A stretch of 23,225 nucleotides of DNA from Cyclobacteriaceae bacterium (GTDB lineage Bacteria; Bacteroidota; Bacteroidia; Cytophagales; Cyclobacteriaceae): contig JAOTYN010000007.1 in the NCBI GenBank assembly GCA_029861825.1, forward strand, positions 1 through 23,225. The letters run 5' to 3'. The position numbers were made by a program, and so were the translations under genes. This document shows, one piece after another, positions 7,278 through 15,344 of this stretch; the stretch's first letter is position 1; every line of letters begins with the position of its first letter. The notes below the pieces were generated by a model, which had not been told where the DNA came from, did not search any database, and was given only the letters and a program-made list of their open reading frames with translations.

Positions 7278-9645
7278 ACTTTACTATCTACTCTTACTTG
7301 CACTATTTTTAAACGGACCTGGCTTGAGGGCACAGAATCTGGTAACGGTATCTGAAACCCCCGATGTGGAAGCCTATAAAGCCAAAGTCCAGGATCTAAT
7401 TGATTTCCTGGAGTACGCTATGAATACCATAGGTGATCCGGAAACACAGGCACGGGATAAGAACGTCATCATCACTCAAAGCTATCTCAAAGCGTTTAAA
7501 GACGATAAAGTTCAGATCGAAGATGATTTGAATGAGGAACGGGAAATGGTAACCCACAAGAATGTGCAGGCCTATCTCAGTGACATCGACTTTTTCTTCA
7601 AGGAGGTGAAATTTGAATTCATCGTTGATGATATCAGCTTTAAGACCAGCGCTGAGAATCAGAGCTACTATCTGGTGACCATGACCCGCAACTTGCGAGG
7701 GGTTACCATTGAGAATGATAGTATCAATTCCAATTTGGTGCGATATATTGAGGTTAACCTTAATGAGGCCGCCAGAGATCTTAAAATTGCCAGCGTATAC
7801 ACCAATCGCCTAAGCGAGGAGGATGAGCTTACTACCTGGTGGAACAGCCTGGTCTATCCCTGGCCGGATATTTTCCGCAATCAGTTGGGAGCAGAAGGAG
7901 ATCTGGACTTGCAGCAGCTTCAGACTTTAGTGGAAGTTGAGAAACTCGATTTATCCAGTTACCCTCAACTGGATGATCTTGAGCCTGTAGCAAGACTTAA
8001 TAACTTAAAGCGCATTGATGTATCGGGCACCAAGATTAAGGACCTGGTGGCATTGCGTAATCTTACTAAACTGGATTTTCTGGATTGCAGCAACACCGTT
8101 GTGTCCAGCATCGACCCTTTGAAATATGCCTTGAACCTGCGCGTGTTGCGTATTGACAGTACCCAGATCAGCGATGGACGCATTCTGGAGGTGTTTGAGA
8201 ATTTACAGCAGTTTAGCGCCAGCCATAGTTACCTTATTTCATTAGCGCCGATTACGGATTTGCGCAAAATTAAGGTGATGGATGTGTCAAAAACCAAAAT
8301 AAAGAGTTTGGAAGGAATTCAGGGATTATCCGGACTCAATTATCTGGATGTCTCCCATAACAGCATTAAAGATCTTTCTCCGATATCCAAGCTGAATGAA
8401 CTGAGGAATCTTAAAATTGATAATAGCCTGGTCACGGACCTCCAACCCTTGAGCAAATTGCAAAACCTTAAAATGTTGTCCTGCAACAATACTCTCATAA
8501 CCAGTCTAAACCCCATTGCAGCCATTTCTACCATGGAGCGAGTGTACTGTGATAATACGCTAATGGTGAATAGCGAGGCTAAAAAATTTATTACCAACCA
8601 CCCGGATATCTTAGTAGTTTATGGCACTGAGAGTCTAAGAAGTTGGTGGGACCAGTTAAGTGTGCCATGGCAGAAAGTACTAATTCAATCAGCAGGGTTA
8701 AAAGGCCAGCGTATTACCAAGGAGCAGATGGCCCGCATTGCCAACATAACCAGCATCGATATTTCTGGTATAGGAGCCATCGTTGATATTAAACCGGTAG
8801 AGATTTTAAAGAATCTAAAGGAGTTGAATATTGAAGCCAGCGGGGTTACCGATCTTACCCCACTTAGAGGATTACTGGAGTTGGAATATCTGGAAGCCAG
8901 CAATACAGGCATCAGTGAGCTGTATTCTTTAGAGCAGTTGTCCAAATTAAGTTTACTGGGAATCGACAATACCAAGGTTCAGCCTCAGGAAATAAATCGA
9001 TTTATTGCCAATCACCACAATTGCCTGGTAATGTACAAAACGGTGAAATTGCTACGGTGGTGGGGATCTATGTCCATGGAGTGGCGTTCCGTATTGAAAA
9101 GCCAGTTGGATCACGAGAATATGTCTGACAAAGAGCGACTGCACGCCTATGTGAATCTGGAGAAGCTCTATTTTAAGAAACCAGTGGCTACCTTGGAACC
9201 CATCCGGGAGTTTACACGCATACGAGAACTGGGCTTTTCAGGAACCCGCATCAACAACCTGGAACCATTGAGAAACGTAAAAACTTTGGAAGTTCTACGC
9301 TGCTCACAAAGCCCTGTAAGTAGCTTGGAACCCCTGTCCAGCTCGTCCAGACTAAAAAAGTTGAATTTTGAAGACACCCTGGTAGATGATCTATCACCGC
9401 TGTCCAAACTGAATGGCCTGCAAGAGTTAAAGTTCTCAGGCACTCAAGTTAAAGACCTGAAACCGTTGCGTACTTTAAGCAACCTCAAGGTACTGGAGTG
9501 CTACAACACCGATGTTAAGAGCCTAAAATCAATTGAAGAACTACAGGGATTACGCTCATTAAAATGCTACAACACCAAGGTAAATAAAAAGGCGGTGCAG
9601 TCTTTCCGCAAAGCGGTACCCCAATGCGAGGTGGTACACTATTAG
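7264..9645 (+). CDS. Large secreted leucine-rich-repeat protein with three capped LRR modules (operon gene 4)
   Basis: This 793-residue protein has a signal peptide ending LRAQ (residue 24). An N-terminal alpha+beta domain (about 30-185) resembles operon gene 2. Three LRR modules follow. Each starts with a double-tryptophan cap: W192-W193 with P199-W200, W461-W462 with P468-W469, and W599-W600 with E606-W607. The repeats are the 21-23 residue internalin/SDS22-like type, L-x-x-L-x-x-L-D-x-S-x-T-x-I-x-D-L-x-P-L, for example LKRIDVSGTKIKDL and LQELKFSGTQVKDL. Modules end with an I-x-x-F-x-x-x-x-P/H-x-x-x-V-V/M-Y segment; the last (FRKAVPQCEVVHY) is the C-terminus. No sorting domain or membrane helix is seen, so it is probably periplasmic or released. 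LRRs usually bind proteins; the ligand is unknown. No clear terminator follows. Confidence 0.9.
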   Translation: MKVYRLYYLLLLALFLNGPGLRAQNLVTVSETPDVEAYKAKVQDLIDFLEYAMNTIGDPETQARDKNVIITQSYLKAFKDDKVQIEDDLNEEREMVTHKNVQAYLSDIDFFFKEVKFEFIVDDISFKTSAENQSYYLVTMTRNLRGVTIENDSINSNLVRYIEVNLNEAARDLKIASVYTNRLSEEDELTTWWNSLVYPWPDIFRNQLGAEGDLDLQQLQTLVEVEKLDLSSYPQLDDLEPVARLNNLKRIDVSGTKIKDLVALRNLTKLDFLDCSNTVVSSIDPLKYALNLRVLRIDSTQISDGRILEVFENLQQFSASHSYLISLAPITDLRKIKVMDVSKTKIKSLEGIQGLSGLNYLDVSHNSIKDLSPISKLNELRNLKIDNSLVTDLQPLSKLQNLKMLSCNNTLITSLNPIAAISTMERVYCDNTLMVNSEAKKFITNHPDILVVYGTESLRSWWDQLSVPWQKVLIQSAGLKGQRITKEQMARIANITSIDISGIGAIVDIKPVEILKNLKELNIEASGVTDLTPLRGLLELEYLEASNTGISELYSLEQLSKLSLLGIDNTKVQPQEINRFIANHHNCLVMYKTVKLLRWWGSMSMEWRSVLKSQLDHENMSDKERLHAYVNLEKLYFKKPVATLEPIREFTRIRELGFSGTRINNLEPLRNVKTLEVLRCSQSPVSSLEPLSSSSRLKKLNFEDTLVDDLSPLSKLNGLQELKFSGTQVKDLKPLRTLSNLKVLECYNTDVKSLKSIEELQGLRSLKCYNTKVNKKAVQSFRKAVPQCEVVHY

Positions 9646-9721
9646 GGCTTCAGCAGAAACAGTTCTTTGGTTGATTGGCCTTTTTATTTTACCTTGATCC
9701 CGCATTTAAATCCGCTTTTTT

Positions 9722-10489
9722 GTGAAGCCAAGACCCTATATTTTAGCCGAAACCAATTGGAAGGATGTACGATCACAGCAGTACCAAGTTGCCGTATTAC
9801 CGTGGGGCGCCACTGAAGCCCACAACTATCACCTTCCCTATGGCACGGACAATATTCAGTGCGATTTTATAGCTTCAGCTTCGGCGGCCTTAGCCTGGGA
9901 CAAGGGGGCCAAAGTAATTGTGTTGCCCACGGTCCCTTTCGGTGTTAATACCGGCCAAATGGATGTCCCCCTTTGTCTGAATATGAATCCCACCACTCAA
10001 TTGGCTTTACTGAAAGACCTGGTGCGGGTTTTAAGTTTACACGGTATAAAAAAACTGGTGATACTGAATGGTCACGGAGGAAATAATTTCAAATCCATGA
10101 TCAGGGAGCTTTCGGTTTCTTTTCCGGAAGTTTTTGTTTGCAGTGCCAATTGGTATCAGGCTGTTGACCAAAAACCCTTTTTCAAGGAGCCGGGCGACCA
10201 TGCCGGAGAAATGGAAACCAGTTGCATCCTGTACATCCAACCACATTGGGTACTTTCCTTAAGTGAGGCAGGTTCAGGAGCAGCCAAGCAATTCAAGTTT
10301 GATGGTATGAAAAAAGGATGGGTTACCGCACAACGAGCCTGGACCCAAGTGACTGCAGATACCGGTGTGGGTGATCCTTCACATGCCACAGCCGATAAAG
10401 GGGAGGCTTACTTGCAGGCCACCGCTCAAGAGATCTCATCTTTTCTGGTGGAATTTGCCGTGACCCCTGCCGATCAGCTTTATCAATAG
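9722..10489 (+). CDS. Creatininase-family metal-dependent amidohydrolase
   Basis: The 255-residue protein has the creatininase (PF02633) signatures. LPWGATEAHNYHLPYGTDN supplies the expected metal ligands E32, H34 and D43. LNGHGGNN surrounds H118, and GDHAGEMETS contains D159, H160 and E163/E165. Members hydrolyse cyclic amides such as creatinine or remove formyl groups in riboflavin/F420-type pathways; the substrate here cannot be assigned. The usual Gly in E-x-H-G-x-H is Asn (EAHNYH), a change shared by some Bacteroidota relatives. The start is GTG 9722, about 75 bp after the LRR operon. It may have its own promoter in a T-rich gap where no clear box is seen. Its TAG directly abuts the stop of the opposing kinase gene. 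Confidence 0.88.
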   Translation: MKPRPYILAETNWKDVRSQQYQVAVLPWGATEAHNYHLPYGTDNIQCDFIASASAALAWDKGAKVIVLPTVPFGVNTGQMDVPLCLNMNPTTQLALLKDLVRVLSLHGIKKLVILNGHGGNNFKSMIRELSVSFPEVFVCSANWYQAVDQKPFFKEPGDHAGEMETSCILYIQPHWVLSLSEAGSGAAKQFKFDGMKKGWVTAQRAWTQVTADTGVGDPSHATADKGEAYLQATAQEISSFLVEFAVTPADQLYQ

Positions 10490-11578
10490 CTACAAAAGCC
10501 TTTTTTGTATACAGGATTCTATTTGGTCGGAATGTTCTTCGATTTCCTGAACCAAGAGCAATTGATTTTTGGCCCGGTCCAAATTGTGCACCGGGTAGGA
10601 TATCTTATAATAGAGATCGCCATTAATGTAGTCTGCCAGAAAACGCACCCCCATTAAGTAACTCATAAGCCAGGGACCCCACCTTAAACTATCTTTTTCC
10701 TGGGGAGTGATCATATCTTTAAGATCATTCAGAAAAAAACCCTGACACATTTGGTCAAATATCTCTATTCTGAAGTTAATGGTGTGGTCCTCTTCACCGC
10801 CTTCCGGACAAAAGGTCCGAGCCATGTCTCCAAAATCGTACATCAGCAGGCCTGGCATTACCGTATCCAGATCCACCACACATAAGCCTTTTTGGGTTTT
10901 CTTGTGAAACAGTATATTATTAATTTTGGTATCGTTGTGGGTGACTCTCAGGGGTAATTGGTTACCGTCGATCAGCGTGCTTAAGTAAGAGACTTGCTCT
11001 AGGCGCTCTAAGGCAAAATCGATCCACATTTTCACAGAGGCTGCACGGTTCTGGGCATCGTGGTTCACCGCCTCTCTAAGTTGTTCGAAACGCCATCCCA
11101 CATGGTGAAAGTCCTTAATGGTAATGTGTAAATTGGTGGCCGGCAGGTCAAGAAGTTGAGCCAGGAAATGACCAAACGCCAAAGCTCCCTCACACGCCTG
11201 CTCCGGAGCCTCTACCTTGTCGATGGCAAAAGAGTTTTCCACATAATCGAATAAGCGCCAATACCCCCATTGGCTGTCATGCCACAAGGGATCCCCGGAG
11301 GAAGTTTGAACCAAGCTCAGATTTTGCAGATCACTATCCCCATTCCCGGCTTTCATTTGCAGGTGATTTAAAACCATTTGCAGATTTTCCATTACCTTTT
11401 GAGGTTCAGTGAATACCAAGTGGTTGAACCTTTGAAGTATGTAGCGCTGTCCGGTACTTTGGGTTACCAGATAGGTATCGTGTATGTGTCCGGACCCAAA
11501 ACTATCACAGGAAAGAGTAAGGCCTTCCAGGGGAAATTGCTTCAGAATAGGTTTAAATTGTTGTTCTTCTAACCCCAT
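10490..11578 (-). CDS. APH-family sugar kinase, N-acetylhexosamine 1-kinase (NahK)-like
   Basis: The 362-residue protein belongs to the aminoglycoside phosphotransferase/choline kinase fold. The catalytic loop is VTHNDTKINNILF, with D216 as the Brenner aspartate and N221 as the Mg-binding Asn. The metal-binding segment is VVDLDTVMPGLLMYDFGD (D236/D238). The HNDTK-x-NN plus DLDTVMPG combination is that of NahK, which phosphorylates GlcNAc/GalNAc at C1. I therefore infer an anomeric sugar kinase rather than an antibiotic-resistance enzyme. It overlaps the upstream nucleotidyltransferase gene by 10 bp, so the two are translationally coupled. Together they would turn a free sugar into a sugar-1-phosphate and then a nucleotide sugar. 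The exact sugar is not known. Confidence 0.85.
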   Translation of the reverse strand: MGLEEQQFKPILKQFPLEGLTLSCDSFGSGHIHDTYLVTQSTGQRYILQRFNHLVFTEPQKVMENLQMVLNHLQMKAGNGDSDLQNLSLVQTSSGDPLWHDSQWGYWRLFDYVENSFAIDKVEAPEQACEGALAFGHFLAQLLDLPATNLHITIKDFHHVGWRFEQLREAVNHDAQNRAASVKMWIDFALERLEQVSYLSTLIDGNQLPLRVTHNDTKINNILFHKKTQKGLCVVDLDTVMPGLLMYDFGDMARTFCPEGGEEDHTINFRIEIFDQMCQGFFLNDLKDMITPQEKDSLRWGPWLMSYLMGVRFLADYINGDLYYKISYPVHNLDRAKNQLLLVQEIEEHSDQIESCIQKRLL

Positions 11579-12477
11579 AGACTAGCGGGATATTGGCCAT
11601 CTGCAGTAAGTTGTGAAATCATGCCCATAACCTTGGCTTTGTCTTGTTGATAAGTCACCCCCATCCAATCATCCTCGCAGTTTAGTACTTCTACAGTGGC
11701 GATTTGGGTTTCAATCAGATGGTTTACTGCAAAGGGAATGTAGAACTCGGATTTGGGATTTTCGTGATTTGATGCCACGAAGTCGGTAAATTGCTTTTGC
11801 AATTCACTGAATATTGAAGGTGTGAACCCCCAGAAATTTGTGGAAACCAGGGTGCTGCTGGGAATTTCAAAGTTCTCATCATTTTGAAGGTACATGACAC
11901 TACCGTTACTCATCTGGATCTTGGTTCGCTCCACCACATGTGTTAGTAGATTGTTGGGATTTACGTCAAGGGTTGCCCGAGACACATGTCCATGGTCGGA
12001 AAGCGTTTTGACAATAGGATAACCTACTACCGCATAGGTGTTGTCATGGGCCTGGCAGTTCTTAAGAAAAGTGGCCATTACCTGATAGGCGCTTCTCCCA
12101 TAGAAATCATCGGCATTGATCACCGCGAAAGGTTCCTTAATAGCCGAAGCGGCACTCAAAACCGCATGAGCAGTACCCCAGGGTTTCACCCGGGGGCTGT
12201 AGGTCACCGGGACCCCATTATTAGACACCTCAGGGTTGAGGTCTTGAAAAACATAATCTACCTCTATAAAATCCTTTAATCTCTGATACTTGCTTTCAAA
12301 AGCGGCTACGATGTCATCTCGAAAGAGGAATACCGCTTTGTTAAAACCAGATTTAATGGCGTCGTATATCCCATACTCCATCAGCGTTTCACCTTGAGGA
12401 CCCATGGGGTCAATCTGTTTAAGTCCTCCGTAACGGGATCCGATTCCGGCGGCCAAAATGAGTAAAGTAGGCTTCAT
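11569..12477 (-). CDS. Sugar-1-phosphate nucleotidyltransferase
   Basis: The 302-residue protein has the NTP-transferase (PF00483-type) fold. The nucleotide-binding loop LLILAAGIGSRYGGLKQ lies at residues 5-21. KPWGTAHAV (98-106) contacts the base, and the metal-binding VINADDFYG contains D123. It transfers a nucleoside monophosphate onto a sugar-1-phosphate, releasing pyrophosphate. The family includes UDP-glucose and UDP-N-acetylhexosamine pyrophosphorylases, and the nucleotide and sugar cannot be fixed by eye. It is the first gene of a two-gene unit with the NahK-like kinase (10-bp overlap), which would supply its substrate. It is transcribed divergently from the sodium/solute symporter across an 83-bp gap. 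A shared promoter region and shared substrate are therefore likely. Confidence 0.88.
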   Translation of the reverse strand: MKPTLLILAAGIGSRYGGLKQIDPMGPQGETLMEYGIYDAIKSGFNKAVFLFRDDIVAAFESKYQRLKDFIEVDYVFQDLNPEVSNNGVPVTYSPRVKPWGTAHAVLSAASAIKEPFAVINADDFYGRSAYQVMATFLKNCQAHDNTYAVVGYPIVKTLSDHGHVSRATLDVNPNNLLTHVVERTKIQMSNGSVMYLQNDENFEIPSSTLVSTNFWGFTPSIFSELQKQFTDFVASNHENPKSEFYIPFAVNHLIETQIATVEVLNCEDDWMGVTYQQDKAKVMGMISQLTADGQYPASLWG

Positions 12478-12560
12478 AAAATAAAATAGTTATATTAAAT
12501 CCGCAATGACGCTAATATACTTATTATGACCATTTATACGGTCTCCTTCTAAGCATTGAT

Positions 12561-14429
12561 ATGATTTTATCTACTTTGGATTGGGTGCTGATCGGCGCCT
12601 TCTTCGTGGTCTCTCTGTTAATTGGTTTAACGGTTTCCAAAAAAGCAGGTTCCAGTGCTTCGGAATTTTTCTTATCCGGCCGGAATATGCCTTGGTGGTT
12701 ATTGGGGGTTTCTATGGTGGCTACCACGTTTTCCGCAGATACGCCCAATTTGGTAACCAACCTGGCGCGCGATACCGGGGTCTCCGGAAATTGGGGATGG
12801 TGGGCTTTCCTATTGACCGGAATGTTAACCGTTTTCGTTTATGCCAAACTTTGGAGACGGTCTAAGGTAATGACCGATATTGAGTTCTATGAGCTTCGAT
12901 ACAGCGGTAAAGCGGCGGCGTTTCTCAGAGGATTTAGGGCCTTGTATTTGGGCTTGGTTTTTAACGTATTGGTAATGGGTACGGTATCCTTGGCGGCCAT
13001 AAAATTCGGAGAGGTTGTTTTGGGGCTTCCCGGTTGGTTGACCCTACTAATCGCAGGATCCATAACATTGATCTACAGTTCACTTGGCGGATTAAAGGCA
13101 GTTATCATAACGGACTTTGTTCAGTTCATTTTAGCCATGGTGGGATCTATCTGGGCATGTATTTATTTGCTCAATATGGATGAGATAGGAGGTTTGTCCA
13201 ATTTACTGAGTAACGAGTTGGTGCAAAGCAAGATGTCCATACTACCTGATTTAAATGATCCCGCGGTGTGGGGTCCAGTACTGTTGGCGCCATTGGCCGT
13301 TCAGTGGTGGGCGTCTTATTATCCCGGAGCTGAGCCCGGAGGTGGTGGGTATATTGCCCAGCGTATGTTCTCCGCCAAAGACGAAAAGAACGCGGTAGGC
13401 GCCACCCTGCTCTTCAATATTGCCCATTATGCCTTGAGGCCCTGGCCCTGGATTTTAATAGCCCTGGCGTCTTTGGTGCTATTCCCGGAAATAGATGATC
13501 TTCAGAAAGCCTTTCCCAACCTGTCTGCAGACAAATTAGGTAATGACGTGGCCTATCCCGCCATGTTGACGTTTTTACCCAGTGGCCTATTAGGTTTAGT
13601 GGCTGCTTCTTTAATAGCAGCGTATATGTCCACTATATCCACCCAACTAAATCTAGGGGCATCTTATTTGGTCAATGATTTCTATCAGCGATTTATTTCA
13701 CCCGAAGCCTCGCAATCTACACTGGTTTGGGTAGGTCGAGCCTTTACTGTGGTTACCATGATTTTGGGTACAGCATTAGGTCTGCTGTTGACCGATGCCA
13801 GTCAGGCTTTTAACTTGTTATTATTATTGGGAGCCGGCACCGGCCTGATCTATATTCTAAGATGGTTCTGGTGGCGCATAAATGCTTATACTGAGATTAT
13901 CGCCATGGTGTCCAGTTTAGTAATCGCAGGCTATCTTACCTTTGCTTCTAATATCCCCTTGGATTCTTGGGAAAAGACCATTTTAGGAGCGGTGCTGACC
14001 ACCGCCGTATGGGTCATAGCCACCTATCTGACACCTCAAACCAATTTTGGAACCCTGGTCCGTTTTTATAAATTGATCCGGCCAGGCGGACCGGGTTGGA
14101 AAAAGATATTGCAAAAGGCCAAGGAACAAGGACATCAAACCGGTAGGTCCCCGTCCATACAAGGGGATGATGAAATTATCGATCATCAGCTGGAAAGTGA
14201 TGCCACGGTGACTATAGACGATATCGAAAAATTCCAAGCGGAAAGCTGGAAGGTACCCCTGGAGATCCTGGCCATGATGATTGGCTGTTTTACAGTTTTT
14301 GGAGCCCTATTTGCCACGGGATTTTGGATCTATGGAGTATCCATTAATGCCTCGATCTTCACTGCGGTGACCGTAGTAGGTGCATTTTTGCTCTTAAGGA
14401 TCTGGAAGAACTTGAAAACCGACGATTAA
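12561..14429 (+). CDS. Sodium:solute symporter (SSS family), probably for a sugar
   Basis: The 622-residue inner-membrane protein has about 14 hydrophobic helices and SSS-family (PF00474) features: SEFFLSGRNMPWWLLGVSMV near the first loop, FSADTPN, and the core segment SSLGGLKAVIITDFVQF. It also has GLVAASLIAAYMSTISTQLN, which carries the Na2-site serine/threonine helix. A hydrophilic loop at about residues 500-565 (KILQKAKEQG, then an acidic run) lies before the last two helices. This family imports sugars, amino acids or vitamins with sodium. The divergent NahK-like kinase and nucleotidyltransferase suggest a sugar or amino sugar. DUF72 follows after 27 bp and may be co-transcribed. The family is certain; the substrate is inferred from neighbours. 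Confidence 0.92.
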   Translation: MILSTLDWVLIGAFFVVSLLIGLTVSKKAGSSASEFFLSGRNMPWWLLGVSMVATTFSADTPNLVTNLARDTGVSGNWGWWAFLLTGMLTVFVYAKLWRRSKVMTDIEFYELRYSGKAAAFLRGFRALYLGLVFNVLVMGTVSLAAIKFGEVVLGLPGWLTLLIAGSITLIYSSLGGLKAVIITDFVQFILAMVGSIWACIYLLNMDEIGGLSNLLSNELVQSKMSILPDLNDPAVWGPVLLAPLAVQWWASYYPGAEPGGGGYIAQRMFSAKDEKNAVGATLLFNIAHYALRPWPWILIALASLVLFPEIDDLQKAFPNLSADKLGNDVAYPAMLTFLPSGLLGLVAASLIAAYMSTISTQLNLGASYLVNDFYQRFISPEASQSTLVWVGRAFTVVTMILGTALGLLLTDASQAFNLLLLLGAGTGLIYILRWFWWRINAYTEIIAMVSSLVIAGYLTFASNIPLDSWEKTILGAVLTTAVWVIATYLTPQTNFGTLVRFYKLIRPGGPGWKKILQKAKEQGHQTGRSPSIQGDDEIIDHQLESDATVTIDDIEKFQAESWKVPLEILAMMIGCFTVFGALFATGFWIYGVSINASIFTAVTVVGAFLLLRIWKNLKTDD

Positions 14430-14456
14430 CTAGATCAGCTATTAGCAACTTAAAGT

Positions 14457-15344
14457 ATGAAATTCGGCCGCTTAGATACCGACGCTCTGGATGGTATAGA
14501 TTGGACCTTACCGGAAGACCATCCCGATACCACTAAGTTATTGAACGGTCTGGCTAAAACCGGGAAACCGGAAATTTATGCGGGCTGCGCTAAGTGGGGT
14601 AGAAAGGAATGGGTAGGTCAGTTGTATCCTGAAGGCACTAAGGATAAGGAATTTCTTGATCATTACGTTCAGCATTTCAATGCCATCGAGCTAAACAGCA
14701 CCTTTTACGGCACCCGCAAGGTAATTGTGGAAGGCTGGGCGCAAAGAGCGCGTCCTGGATTTAAGTTCTGTCCGAAATTTTTTCAAAGAATAAGCCACTA
14801 TAAGAGACTGAAAGAGGCCGAAGAGATCACGGAAGCGTTTCTTTACATCATGAGCATGTTCGGTGAAAATCTGGGGATGTGCTTTCTGCAAATGCCCGAT
14901 AACTTCACGCCCAAGAGGTTGGATGTGCTGGAGAACTACATGAAATTGCTGCCGGGCGATGTTCCTATTGCGGTAGAGTTACGACATCCGGAATGGTTCA
15001 CTGATCCCCAGGTAGCCGATGAGCTTTTCCCCATGATGACCCATTACCAAAAATCCATGGTTATCACCGATACCGCAGGGCGCAGAGATTGTGTTCATCA
15101 AAGGCTAACCTCCGATAGTGTATTTATACGATTCAATGGCTATGATTTGCACCCTTCCGACTATCACCGAATTGATAGCTGGGTAACACGACTCAAAGAG
15201 TGGTTGGATCAAGGCCTTAAAACCGCCTACTTCTTTGCTCATCAAGAGGACGAACAATTCACTCCTGTTACTTGCGATTATTTTCTGAAAGGAATCAATG
15301 AGGCTTGCGGCTTGCAATTAATGCGCCCGCAGTTCATTACTTGA
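14457..15344 (+). CDS. DUF72 (YecE-like) TIM-barrel protein
   Basis: The 295-residue cytoplasmic protein matches the DUF72 family (PF01904). It shows IYAGCAKWGRKEWVGQLYPE, the conserved FNAIELNSTFYGTR, FKFCPKF, and a PIAVELRHPEW strand with the E-x-R-H-x-W motif. A C-terminal segment VFIRFNGYDLHP precedes a helix and an AYFFAHQEDEQFTPV strand. The family has a TIM-barrel-like fold and no established enzyme reaction. It starts 27 bp after the symporter, so the two are probably one transcript, and this might hint at carbohydrate metabolism. Its 3' end overlaps the opposing secreted-protein gene by 8 bp. Confidence 0.92.
   Translation: MKFGRLDTDALDGIDWTLPEDHPDTTKLLNGLAKTGKPEIYAGCAKWGRKEWVGQLYPEGTKDKEFLDHYVQHFNAIELNSTFYGTRKVIVEGWAQRARPGFKFCPKFFQRISHYKRLKEAEEITEAFLYIMSMFGENLGMCFLQMPDNFTPKRLDVLENYMKLLPGDVPIAVELRHPEWFTDPQVADELFPMMTHYQKSMVITDTAGRRDCVHQRLTSDSVFIRFNGYDLHPSDYHRIDSWVTRLKEWLDQGLKTAYFFAHQEDEQFTPVTCDYFLKGINEACGLQLMRPQFIT

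Noticed and set aside
9646..9721. Possible terminator after the LRR operon
   Set aside because: A T-rich tail is present, but the upstream bases do not form a stable complementary stem.
10490..11578. Aminoglycoside-resistance phosphotransferase
   Set aside because: The fold is shared, but the HNDTK-x-NN and DLDTVMPG motifs and the coupled nucleotidyltransferase point to a sugar kinase.
12524..12760. Minus-strand open frame of 78 codons
   Set aside because: It is antisense to the start of the symporter gene, where the real protein is conserved; no family resemblance.
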